From Aureitalea sp. L0-47 (GTDB lineage Bacteria > Bacteroidota > Bacteroidia > Flavobacteriales > Flavobacteriaceae): 64,000 nucleotides of DNA. The notes beneath the pieces were generated by a model. That model saw only the letters and a program-made list of their open reading frames with translations, made no database searches and was not told the DNA's origin. Made by a program: the position numbers and the translations under genes. This document shows positions 35,539 to 43,932 of the stretch, piece after piece. Where the stretch lies: assembly GCF_026126405.1 (NCBI RefSeq), contig NZ_JAFMTQ010000014.1:1-64000 (forward strand), in the 5' to 3' direction. Position 1 is the first letter of the stretch; each line of letters begins with the position of its first letter.

Positions 35539-36774
35539 TTATTCAAATCTAATAGCCTTAACCGGAGATATTCGAGTTATGATCCATGAAGGTATGAGCA
35601 ACATCAATAAACACAGGAGGAAAGTACCCGCATTCAGAAGTAATACATAACCCACATCCAGGTACACCGGGGCTTCTGTTACGTAATAGGTTTCCGGAGG
35701 CAACGGGATAACTTTAAAATACTTCTGGATAAGTAATAGTCCTAATCCAATAACATTTCCGAAGAACAATCCAAGAAATATCAGGTACATTGCATTATAA
35801 ATAAACACCTTGCGAACGCTCCAGTCATTACTACCAAGAGCCTTCAGTATACCGATCATTTGAGTCCGTTCCAGGATCAGCACCAATAGTGCCGTGATCA
35901 TATTGATACCCGCCACCAAGATCATAATTCCTATGATGAGATATATATTAAAATCGAACAAATCCAACCATTCAAAAATTGATCCGTACTTCTGCCGGAT
36001 CGTCTGTGTGTCCATAGTACTGGCCGTCTCCATGTAAACCTGATTTCCTATGGCCTCGATATCGTCGAAGTCTGTAACAAACAATTCGAAAGCTCCCACC
36101 TGGTCGTCTTCCCAGCGGTTCAAACGCTGGATATGCCTGATGTCTGCAATCAGGTACTGCTCGTCAAATTGTTGAAACCCGCTATTGTAAATTCCAACGA
36201 TTTCAAACCCCCTGCTTCGAGGTAGTTTGGAGCTGTCGGTATTCATGAATAAGGTGACGATGCGATCGCCCAATTTTAGTCCGAGTCGATTTACCAGATA
36301 TTCAGAAATGAGTGCTTCAGAATTGAGGTCACCTGAAAAAACCGGCAACCGTCCCTCCACCAGGTATTCCTCAAAACTCGTCCAGCGATAATCATTGCCC
36401 ACGCCTTTTACCACCACCCCTTCGAAGTCGGTCGCGGTTCGTATCACACCACCTTTCAGGGCGGTGACCTGTATGTGTTCTATACCTTCAACCAGCTTAA
36501 ATTCAGGATAGAATTCCTGCTTTGTGGAGATCGGATTTTGGGAGTCGTTAGAGAAGTTGGTGTCGAAATTTGAAATGATGATATCCCCGTTGAAGGCGGA
36601 TACTTTGTCTCTTATCTTTTTCTGAAGTCCCACACCGGTCGCAATAGAGATCAGCATCATGATCACACCTATAGCAATAGCCGTAATAGCTATTTTTATT
36701 ATTGGAGCCGAAATGCTACTTTTATGATCCTTGGACGCGATTATGCGTCGGGCGATAAAGAATTCGAAATTCAC
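35539..36774 (-). CDS. FtsX-like permease of the LolC/LolE type
   Basis: The 411-residue membrane protein has a first helix (KIAITAIAIGVIMMLISIA, about 26-45), a large periplasmic domain (about 50-275) and three C-terminal helices, the MacB/LolCE permease topology. In LolCDE such proteins extract lipoproteins from the inner membrane. The start is a GTG (MNFEFFIARRIIASKDHKS); no ATG occurs upstream in frame. The ATPase partner is not adjacent, and the only ATPase in the window (47703) is a FtsE-type one. It is divergent from the NamZ-like gene with only 9 bp between starts. Confidence 0.85.
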   Translation of the reverse strand: MNFEFFIARRIIASKDHKSSISAPIIKIAITAIAIGVIMMLISIATGVGLQKKIRDKVSAFNGDIIISNFDTNFSNDSQNPISTKQEFYPEFKLVEGIEHIQVTALKGGVIRTATDFEGVVVKGVGNDYRWTSFEEYLVEGRLPVFSGDLNSEALISEYLVNRLGLKLGDRIVTLFMNTDSSKLPRSRGFEIVGIYNSGFQQFDEQYLIADIRHIQRLNRWEDDQVGAFELFVTDFDDIEAIGNQVYMETASTMDTQTIRQKYGSIFEWLDLFDFNIYLIIGIMILVAGINMITALLVLILERTQMIGILKALGSNDWSVRKVFIYNAMYLIFLGLFFGNVIGLGLLLIQKYFKVIPLPPETYYVTEAPVYLDVGYVLLLNAGTFLLCLLMLLIPSWIITRISPVKAIRFE

Positions 36775-36783
36775 GGGTCTCTA

Positions 36784-38085
36784 ATGCGATTTACCTACTT
36801 CAAAAATACACTATTCCTATTTGTTCTTGTCTGTTTTTCCTGCGGAAGTGGTTCCGGGAAGGAGAACGATGAAAAATCCAATGATATTGTCATCCACGAC
36901 GCGGTCTCCATAAACGGACTTCAGAAGAAAAAAGAAAGCGGTAATAATCAGCATGTCGTGGTTGGGGCTCAACGCTTCGATGCCTATGAGAACCTGCTGC
37001 GCAATAAAAAAGTAGGAGTAGTGGCCAACCAAACATCACTCGTCACTTACCGTTCCGAACCAGATAGTTCTCGATTCGAGATCAACGTGGAAATGCACCT
37101 GGTGGATTTTTTACTTCGGAAAGGAATAGATGTGAAAAAGGTCTTTTCGCCAGAGCATGGCTTTCGCGGTGAAGCCGATGCAGGAGAATTGGTTGAGGAC
37201 GGTGTTGATACCAATACGGGTTTGCCGATAGTATCCCTGCACGGCAAAAACAAGAAACCAACCGAGGAACAAGTGAAAGGTTTAGATGTCCTGGTTTTCG
37301 ATATACAGGACGTGGGAGTGCGCTTCTACACTTACATCTCCACCCTGCATTACATCATGGAGGCTGCAGCCGAAAATAACATCAAGGTGGTTGTGATGGA
37401 CAGACCAAACCCGAACGGAAATTACATCGACGGCCCGATGATGGAAGTCGAGCACACAAGTTTCCTTGGTATGCACCCGGTTCCGCTTGTACACGGTATG
37501 ACGATAGGAGAATACGCCAGGATGATCAACGGTGAAAGTTGGCTTGCCAATTCTGTGAAATGCGACCTCGAAGTGGTAATGATGGAGAACTATTCACATC
37601 ATATGCTCTATTCTCTGCCCGTACGGCCCTCTCCTAACCTACCAAATGATGTAGCCATCAACCTGTATCCCAGCCTTGGATTGCTCGAAGGAACGAACTT
37701 GAACGCCGGCCGTGGGACGGAGATGCAATTTCAGATCTTCGGGTCACCGAATCTGCCGGAGGAACTGTATCCTCTTCAGTATACGCCCATGCCGAATTTC
37801 GGATCTAAATACCCCAAGCACAAGGGTGTTGAATGCAACGGACTCGACCTGAGAAACACTCCCCGACTGGAAAAAGTGGATCTTTCGTGGATCATGGAAG
37901 CCTATCAAAATCACCAGGACAAAGACAACTTCTTCAACACTGCGAATTTCACTGCCCACGCGGGAACTGCAGAGTTGCAGAAAATGATCGAAGCAGGAAA
38001 ATCTGTTGATGAGATCCGGGATACCTGGGTGGAAGGCCTAACCAATTATCACCTGATGCGAAAGCAGTATATGCTGTATAAGTGA
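36784..38085 (+). CDS. namZ: NamZ-like exo-beta-N-acetylmuramidase (DUF1343) lipoprotein
   Basis: DUF1343 proteins include NamZ, which removes N-acetylmuramic acid from the non-reducing end of peptidoglycan fragments during cell-wall recycling. The ATG at 36784 is chosen because MRFTYFKNTLFLFVLVCFSC gives a lipoprotein signal with the modified cysteine at residue 20; an upstream frame from 36724 would overlap the divergent permease. Family blocks are KVFSPEHGFRGEADAGE, LVFDIQDVGVRFYTYISTLH, VMDRPNPNGNYIDGP and VPLVHGMTIGEYARMIN. The protein has 433 residues. Its stop is 3 bp from the end of the convergent YkgJ-like gene. Confidence 0.9.
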   Translation: MRFTYFKNTLFLFVLVCFSCGSGSGKENDEKSNDIVIHDAVSINGLQKKKESGNNQHVVVGAQRFDAYENLLRNKKVGVVANQTSLVTYRSEPDSSRFEINVEMHLVDFLLRKGIDVKKVFSPEHGFRGEADAGELVEDGVDTNTGLPIVSLHGKNKKPTEEQVKGLDVLVFDIQDVGVRFYTYISTLHYIMEAAAENNIKVVVMDRPNPNGNYIDGPMMEVEHTSFLGMHPVPLVHGMTIGEYARMINGESWLANSVKCDLEVVMMENYSHHMLYSLPVRPSPNLPNDVAINLYPSLGLLEGTNLNAGRGTEMQFQIFGSPNLPEELYPLQYTPMPNFGSKYPKHKGVECNGLDLRNTPRLEKVDLSWIMEAYQNHQDKDNFFNTANFTAHAGTAELQKMIEAGKSVDEIRDTWVEGLTNYHLMRKQYMLYK

Positions 38086-38088
38086 TTC

Positions 38089-38580
38089 CTAAGGAATTCT
38101 TCTTTTCATCTCCTCTACTATATTGAATGCCGCCGGGCAGATAGCCACGTTCTTTAACGTCAAAGTAGAGATCTGCTGAAATTTCTTTCGGTCGGTATGC
38201 GGAAATTCCCGACACGCCTTAGGGCGCACATCATAAATACTACAGTAATTATCGGCCCCCAGGAAAGTGCAGGGAACGGACTGTAGCACATAATCATTAT
38301 CCTCATCGATTCGAAGATAGGTCTCGATGAATTTCTGTGGTTTAATCCTGAAATGTTTCGAGATGCGTCCGATATCGCGATCTGTAAACAAGGGACCCGT
38401 AGTTTTGCAACAATTGGCACAGTCCAGGCAGTCGGTCCTGCGGAATTCCTCATCGTGCAGTTCCTGCATTAGGCTATCCAGCTGTTTCGGAGGTTTCTTC
38501 TTCAGCTTTGCAAAGAACTTCTTGTTGGCATTATGATTATCTTTGGCCCGCTGCGGGAGTTGTTTCAGAATCTCTTCCAT
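38089..38580 (-). CDS. YkgJ-type cysteine-cluster protein
   Basis: The 163-residue protein carries CLDCANCCKTTGP (near 55-67) and a second set C..YDVRPKACREFPHT (near 113-130), the eight-cysteine pattern of CxxCxxCC proteins (UPF0153/YkgJ) thought to bind zinc or an iron-sulphur cluster. The N-terminal helix is rich in lysine. The biochemical role is unknown. It ends 4 bp from the convergent namZ-like gene and starts 18 bp from the divergent methyltransferase. Confidence 0.85.
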   Translation of the reverse strand: MEEILKQLPQRAKDNHNANKKFFAKLKKKPPKQLDSLMQELHDEEFRRTDCLDCANCCKTTGPLFTDRDIGRISKHFRIKPQKFIETYLRIDEDNDYVLQSVPCTFLGADNYCSIYDVRPKACREFPHTDRKKFQQISTLTLKNVAICPAAFNIVEEMKRRIP

Positions 38581-38597
38581 TCTTCAAAAATAGGCAA

Positions 38598-39299
38598 ATG
38601 GACGATATTTTTGGCCAGGCATTACTGGATTATCACAGGGGTAATTATACCGAAGATCTACGGACGGAAACCTCAATTTCGGAACCGGACGAGATGCCGC
38701 TACCCTATCTTTTCAGAAGCTACGAGGAAATGCCGGAGATCGAGCAGACAGCCCTGGATGAAAGTCGTGGGGATATTCTGGAGGTTGGCTGCGGCGCTGG
38801 AAATCATGGTCTTTACCTTCAAAAAAAAGGGCTTAAGGTTACGGCGATCGATGAATCACCGGGAGCAATTGAGGTTAGCAGGGATCGTGGTATTCGCAAG
38901 ACTGAAAACGTAAGACTACTTGAATTCGAAGGCGGCCCCTTCGACACTATTTTACTTCTTATGAATGGGACCGGGATTTTTGCCAGGTTGGAATTTGTTC
39001 CCAATTATCTGAAACACCTGAAATCCCTCCTGAAACCGGGAGGACAAGTCCTGGTGGATGGCAGTGACTTGCAGTATATGTACGATCGAACTGAAGAAGG
39101 GGCTATTTGGGTGCCGGCTGATCGCTACTACGGCGAACTCGACTTTATCATCAGTTATAAAGGGCAATCCACCCCACCATTTCCCTGGCTGTACCTTGAT
39201 GAACGCCTGCTCGAAGAGTATACGACTCAAGCCGGTTTCGAATTCGAGATCGTTGTGCGAGGCGAAAACTTCGATTATCTGGCTCGGCTTACTCTCTGA
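38598..39299 (+). CDS. Class I SAM-dependent methyltransferase
   Basis: The 233-residue protein has motif I ILEVGCGAGNHGLYLQKKGL (near residue 57) and the adjacent VTAIDESPGAIEVSRDRG (motif II), with GGPFDTILLLMNGTGIF as motif IV. The frame is open further upstream to 38508, but the ATG at 38598 (MDDIFGQALLDYHRG) matches the family start and removes overlap with the divergent gene. The substrate is unknown. Confidence 0.85.
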   Translation: MDDIFGQALLDYHRGNYTEDLRTETSISEPDEMPLPYLFRSYEEMPEIEQTALDESRGDILEVGCGAGNHGLYLQKKGLKVTAIDESPGAIEVSRDRGIRKTENVRLLEFEGGPFDTILLLMNGTGIFARLEFVPNYLKHLKSLLKPGGQVLVDGSDLQYMYDRTEEGAIWVPADRYYGELDFIISYKGQSTPPFPWLYLDERLLEEYTTQAGFEFEIVVRGENFDYLARLTL

Positions 39300-39387
39300 T
39301 AAACAAAAGCTGTAATTCAAAAGGAAACAAATCCTATAAAAATCCGTTAAATCTGAAAGTCGATTTTTAAAATGCCCATTTAAAGGT

Positions 39388-39395
39388 TATGTTTG
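39388..39395 (+). promoter_or_regulatory. Predicted -7 box TATGTTTG
   Basis: TATGTTTG matches TAnnTTTG and lies 22 bp before the ATG of the metalloprotease lipoprotein. Confidence 0.5.
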
Positions 39396-39417
39396 TTAAA
39401 AATTGTTAGGTACGACC

Positions 39418-40179
39418 ATGAAGAATTTCCGAATTTACCTGTTGCTATGTTTTCTCTCTCTGGCCCTGTTCTCAGGCTGTAAAGAGGATGATTCCGATCA
39501 AGTAAACAATCAAAGGGCCGAGAATTTAAAAGCATTAGGGGAATCTGCAGAAGACTTGCTCTCCGATGATATTTATGACAGACTTGTTGTGGAAATAGTC
39601 TATTCCAATGGATTCAGACCAAAGCAACTATCGCTGGATACTTTTCGTACTTTCCTGAATCAGCGCCTTAACAAACCCGGTGGTATCAGCATTATTGAAA
39701 CTATGATCGACCCACCTACGGGAGAGCCCTACAGCATATCTGAGATAAGGGATATTGAAAGTAATGTGCGTACCCGATATACAAATGACAATACCATTGC
39801 AGTATATGTTTTCTTTGCCAACGGTAATTCATCCAATGATACACAAACCACGGTTACTTTAGGTTCTGCGTATCAGAACACCTCCATAGTTATCTACCAG
39901 GAAACACTGCAAAGCCTCGACCAGGACCTGTTCCTGATGGAAGCGACTACGCTTCGTCATGAATTCGGGCATATTTTAGGGCTGGTTGACATTTCCGGGG
40001 ACGATATTCATCCTACGGGACACCTTGATCCGGACAGTTCAAAGCACTGTATGGTAGAAGGTTGCCTGATGTACTTCGCAAGTACCATACCTCCTACAAT
40101 TGCCAATCCAACCGTAGCCGATATTCCCGCCCTGGACCCACTCTGCATCGAGGATCTTCAGGCTAAAGGGGGAAAGTGA
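39418..40179 (+). CDS. Lipoprotein zinc metalloprotease (metzincin-like)
   Basis: The ATG at 39418 starts a lipoprotein signal (MKNFRIYLLLCFLSLALFSG then Cys at residue 21); a TTG five codons earlier is less likely. The zinc motif HEFGHILGLVDI lies near residue 182 with the third ligand region H/G spacing HExxHxxGxxD, and a Met-turn-like CLMYF follows near residue 219, so the fold is probably metzincin. The 253-residue protein would sit in the outer membrane and cut proteins or peptides; its target is unknown. It is monocistronic. Confidence 0.82.
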   Translation: MKNFRIYLLLCFLSLALFSGCKEDDSDQVNNQRAENLKALGESAEDLLSDDIYDRLVVEIVYSNGFRPKQLSLDTFRTFLNQRLNKPGGISIIETMIDPPTGEPYSISEIRDIESNVRTRYTNDNTIAVYVFFANGNSSNDTQTTVTLGSAYQNTSIVIYQETLQSLDQDLFLMEATTLRHEFGHILGLVDISGDDIHPTGHLDPDSSKHCMVEGCLMYFASTIPPTIANPTVADIPALDPLCIEDLQAKGGK

Positions 40180-40447
40180 TTTAGTATTTTGGATTGTTAG
40201 TATGCAGAAATGTTGATGCGATTATTTGTTGATGCGTTTATTCGACACTGCTTACTGCTCACTGAAAACTGCTTACTGAACACTGCTTATTGTCTACCAT
40301 AAACAAATCACAAAAGACAATCCTCAAAAGACAAATAAATCTCAATATCCAATAAAGAAAGAATTCATAATTGGAATTTGAAGTTTGGAATTTATTTGTT
40401 ATTTGAAAGTTTAGCTTTGGAACTTGATTCCTCAACCAGACATTTGC
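40180..40447. other. Intergenic region with short direct repeats, no gene
   Basis: GTTGATGCG followed by TTATT occurs twice (about 40212 and 40229). ACTGCTTACTG occurs at 40247 and 40268, with a variant at 40282. The rest is A/T-rich with repeated AAAGACAA and GGAATTTG strings. Such low-complexity spacers recur in flavobacterial genomes. No promoter or terminator is convincing here. Confidence 0.5.
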
Positions 40448-42082
40448 CTAATCAACTCCAAACACCTTCTCCCCATTAACAAAGGTCGCCAGTACTTTAG
40501 TTCCTGGAATTGAGTCTTCCTGAACTTTCATGATGTCACGATCGAGAACCACGAAATCGGCGAATTTCCCTACTTCGATACTACCCTTTTCCTTCTCTTC
40601 GAAGTTGGAAAAGGCAGCCCAAATGGTCATCCCTTTCAGCGCTTCCTGCCTGCTAAGGGCTTCCTCCATGCGATAGCCACCCTCCGGGTAATTATCCAGA
40701 TCCTTTCGTGCTACAGCAGCGTAAAACGTATGCATTGGGTTTACTTTCTCAACCGGGAAGTCTGTTCCCAAAGCAACGATCCCTGCCTGGTTGAGTAAGG
40801 TTTTGAAAGCGTACGCGCCTTTAATTCGGTCCGGCCCTACCCGGTCTTCGGCCCAGTACATGTCACTGGTGGCATGAGTAGGCTGAACAGAAGGAATAAT
40901 ATTCATAGAGAAATAATCGAAGTCAGGCAGATCAATCACCTGTGCATGCTCTACTTTCCAGCGAGCATCGGTTTTACCTTCCAGTGCTTTGGAATAGGAT
41001 CTTAAGACAGCTACATTAGCCGAATCTCCGATAGCGTGTGTGTTCATCTGGTAACCAGCTGCGGCTATTCGCTGCGCCAGGGAATCCAATTGAGCTTCGG
41101 TAGTGATCATTAGTCCGAAATGACCCGCCTGATCGCTATACGGTGCTTTCATAGCGGCTCCCCTTGAGCCAAGCGCACCGTCGGCGTACACCTTTACACT
41201 GCGGACATTCAGCCGTTCTGTTTTTACAATACCATTTGAAAGAAAATGATCCAGGTTCTCCGGATAATTAGCCGCCATTGCATAGACTCTTATTTTCATT
41301 TCATCCGTTTGTTGCAGGCTGTCGAGCAACTCTATTGCTTCACGAGATAAACCTGCATCATTCACAGTAGTAAGTCCGTGCGAAAAGCAGATGTTTTCCG
41401 CATCCGTAAAAGCTTTTGCATAGAACTCAGCGTCTTCTTCCGGAATAATTTCACCAACAGGTCGCATGGCGGCATCGATAAGTACTCCAGTAGGCTCTCC
41501 GTTATCAACGATTACTTCTCCACCCGGCATTTTTGTTTCTGAAGTAATTCCCGCCATTTCCAGTGCCTTGGAATTACACAGCATTGCATGACCGTCTATC
41601 CTTCTAAGCGCGACCGGGGTATCGGGAAACAGTGAATCCAGTTCTTTTTTGGTTGGAAATTCTTTCACCTCCCAATCATTTTGATCCCATCCGCGACCCA
41701 AAATGAATTCAGATTTTTTTTCATTCTGAAATTGGACTACCCTTTCCAAAACTTCCCGGTAACTTTTGGTTCCCACCAGATTAACTTGTTGAAGTGTTAC
41801 ACCGAGGTTGAGTAGATGAGCGTGGGCGTCAATCAGTCCGGGAAGGACCACATTTCCGTCGGCATCGAAGGTTTCGGTTGGTTTGTATTTTTCTGAAAGT
41901 GAATTTGCCGTTCCTGTTTCGAGGATCTTCCCGTCTTTAACGACGAAGGCTTCAGCCATTCCAAAGGAATCGTCAATGGTATAAACAGTTGCATTGGTAA
42001 CTAGTAGATCTGCCGGAATCTTTTCCGAAGAACAAGAGAATAAACAACAAACAATAAGCAGTAGTGAGGGTATATATTTCAT
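40448..42082 (-). CDS. Lipoprotein amidohydrolase (YtcJ-like)
   Basis: The start ATG at 42082 gives the lipoprotein signal MKYIPSLLLIVCCLFSC, cysteine at residue 17; the longer frame to 42115 would overlap the upstream gene. The 544-residue enzyme belongs to the amidohydrolase superfamily: metal ligands in GLIDAHAHLLNLG (near 69), VEHAQVIDL (near 356) and ALGTDFPVE (near 439), with ILGRGWDQNDW typical of the YtcJ group. It probably hydrolyses an amide in the periplasm. It is last in an operon with the barrel protein and TPR protein. Confidence 0.85.
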   Translation of the reverse strand: MKYIPSLLLIVCCLFSCSSEKIPADLLVTNATVYTIDDSFGMAEAFVVKDGKILETGTANSLSEKYKPTETFDADGNVVLPGLIDAHAHLLNLGVTLQQVNLVGTKSYREVLERVVQFQNEKKSEFILGRGWDQNDWEVKEFPTKKELDSLFPDTPVALRRIDGHAMLCNSKALEMAGITSETKMPGGEVIVDNGEPTGVLIDAAMRPVGEIIPEEDAEFYAKAFTDAENICFSHGLTTVNDAGLSREAIELLDSLQQTDEMKIRVYAMAANYPENLDHFLSNGIVKTERLNVRSVKVYADGALGSRGAAMKAPYSDQAGHFGLMITTEAQLDSLAQRIAAAGYQMNTHAIGDSANVAVLRSYSKALEGKTDARWKVEHAQVIDLPDFDYFSMNIIPSVQPTHATSDMYWAEDRVGPDRIKGAYAFKTLLNQAGIVALGTDFPVEKVNPMHTFYAAVARKDLDNYPEGGYRMEEALSRQEALKGMTIWAAFSNFEEKEKGSIEVGKFADFVVLDRDIMKVQEDSIPGTKVLATFVNGEKVFGVD

Positions 42083-42101
42083 ACCCGAAAGATAGAAAAA
42101 A

Positions 42102-43904
42102 TTACTGCCAATCAAACTTATAGGTAGCGCCTACCAGCCCCTGGATACCTTGCACAGGGAAATGCTGCCATCTCTCATAATTCTCTCCTACAAGGTTACT
42201 TCCTTTGGCAAAGATCGATAGTCGCTCATTTACCCTGTACCCAATGTGAACGTTAGCGTCTATAAAACTGTCCAGCGTTCTGAATTCCACCATACCATCG
42301 CCGAAAATACCAATGTCACCCGTAAAAAGAATGCTTCGTTCACCCACATAGAAAATGGATGCACCGGCATAGATCTCATCTGTAATATCAAAATTTGTAA
42401 AGAGGGTGGCTTTCAGATCGGGAAGGTTCCAGGCTTCAGGTTCGTTGGTCATGGAATAGCTAAAATATTCGGCATTGATACCCAAAGCGAAGGAATCATT
42501 CACCTCAACTTTTAATTCTCCGAAGACCGCAAGTGTATTCACATCATCGTACACCAGGCCAAACGAATTTCCGTATTCATAACCTTCCGAAGGAGCGACA
42601 TCGATCACCGGATTCGCTTGAAAAAGTGGTTTATTCTCTTCCTTTCCGTAGGACGCTCTCACATTGTAACCAACCGAATTCGAAAGCTTCCCTTTTAAAC
42701 CTCCAAAGGCGTTGTACAATTCACTGGTGGGCATGATCTGTAAGGTAGGTGATACGAACGGATTCTCTTCCACGAAGCTATAATAGGTATTTTGACGAAG
42801 TCCTCCATCCGCACCACCATAAACTATTAGCAATTCATCCACCAATCGATAGGAAGCCGCAATGCGAGGGTAAATAAAGAAGTTGGATTCGCTATTTTCT
42901 GTGTCAAGTCCAACATAACCAGCCACTCCCAGGGAAAGCGTAAGATCTTCATCAACGTACACCAGTGACGGGCTAACGCCTGCATTCAGGTAGCTATAGC
43001 TCGTCCCACTTGTGCCGAACAAGCCCCGATCAAAGCTACCGGACAGGTAATTTACATCTCCGTCCACCTTCAAAATGAACTGGGTCAAGGGGAAAGAAAA
43101 CTCTGGTTGAGCAGAGAAATTGAATTCCGAAGAAGAATAAGAGTCCGTAAAGAAGCGGAGGTTGGCTGTGGCTTTTTCAAAGAATGAATCCTGAAGTGCG
43201 AGGCTCCCTCCTACGTAGCCTCCGAAATAGGTTTGCTGAGCGTCAATACCATTTATAAATTCTTCTGAAAGCGCATCGAAATAAACCGGAAGGCCGTACC
43301 AATTAACTAGCTGATGCTCGATCCCCGCGTCGGCTGAATAAGTAATGTCTTTCTGCCTGCTCGTATAATTACCATCCAGGCGGGTATCATAATACTTGTT
43401 TTCTATTCGCACATCATCTATCCCTCCCTGGGATGAATTATGCCTGAGGAAGAATCCGGCGTTATCCGTCCGGCTTATCTGGAAATTACTGTACAGTTCG
43501 GCCAGGATCGATGTGTAATTCCCGAATCCTAACGTAGCGTAATTATCGTACTGCCGAATTGGTTTTGCCTTTTCAACTGACGTTGCCTGACCCTTAGCCG
43601 GGGTGAAGGTTGATGCAACAGGAACCGAAAAGATCTGGTACTCCACTTTCTTCTTGGTGGTGTTCACGGAATCGTTCAGCACTGGGGTTTCTTTTACCTT
43701 AAATGCATCCGAAATTGACGGAGTATAAGGCTTCACGATGTTCACCACTTCGGTTCCCAGATTATCCTCCTGGGCAGAAGCTATGGTAACACATAGCAAT
43801 AAGAGGGTGATCACGATTACGATCCTGATTAGTCGTTCGCTATAGGATTGTGAACCGAGGAACATGGCAAATAGTTTGGAGAAAATGTCTTTTAACATTG
43901 TCAT
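42102..43904 (-). CDS. Outer-membrane beta-barrel protein (TonB-receptor-like), TPR partner
   Basis: The 600-residue protein has a signal segment (IVIVITLLLLCVTIASA), a plug-like leader VVNIVKPYTPSISDAFKVKE seen in related Bacteroidetes proteins, and then a barrel of about 20 alternating strands ending LVGATYKFDWQ with the terminal aromatic residue that BAM recognises. It lacks a full TonB-receptor plug domain, so it may be a porin-like transporter. It lies 28 bp after a large TPR protein; that pairing is frequent in Flavobacteria and suggests one complex. Transported molecule unknown. Confidence 0.75.
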   Translation of the reverse strand: MTMLKDIFSKLFAMFLGSQSYSERLIRIVIVITLLLLCVTIASAQEDNLGTEVVNIVKPYTPSISDAFKVKETPVLNDSVNTTKKKVEYQIFSVPVASTFTPAKGQATSVEKAKPIRQYDNYATLGFGNYTSILAELYSNFQISRTDNAGFFLRHNSSQGGIDDVRIENKYYDTRLDGNYTSRQKDITYSADAGIEHQLVNWYGLPVYFDALSEEFINGIDAQQTYFGGYVGGSLALQDSFFEKATANLRFFTDSYSSSEFNFSAQPEFSFPLTQFILKVDGDVNYLSGSFDRGLFGTSGTSYSYLNAGVSPSLVYVDEDLTLSLGVAGYVGLDTENSESNFFIYPRIAASYRLVDELLIVYGGADGGLRQNTYYSFVEENPFVSPTLQIMPTSELYNAFGGLKGKLSNSVGYNVRASYGKEENKPLFQANPVIDVAPSEGYEYGNSFGLVYDDVNTLAVFGELKVEVNDSFALGINAEYFSYSMTNEPEAWNLPDLKATLFTNFDITDEIYAGASIFYVGERSILFTGDIGIFGDGMVEFRTLDSFIDANVHIGYRVNERLSIFAKGSNLVGENYERWQHFPVQGIQGLVGATYKFDWQ

Positions 43905-43932
43905 GATTGTGATTGAATTTTGATTGATGATC

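Noticed and set aside
36724-38085. Longer NamZ-like product from 36724
   Set aside because: It would overlap the divergent permease start and lose the lipoprotein signal.
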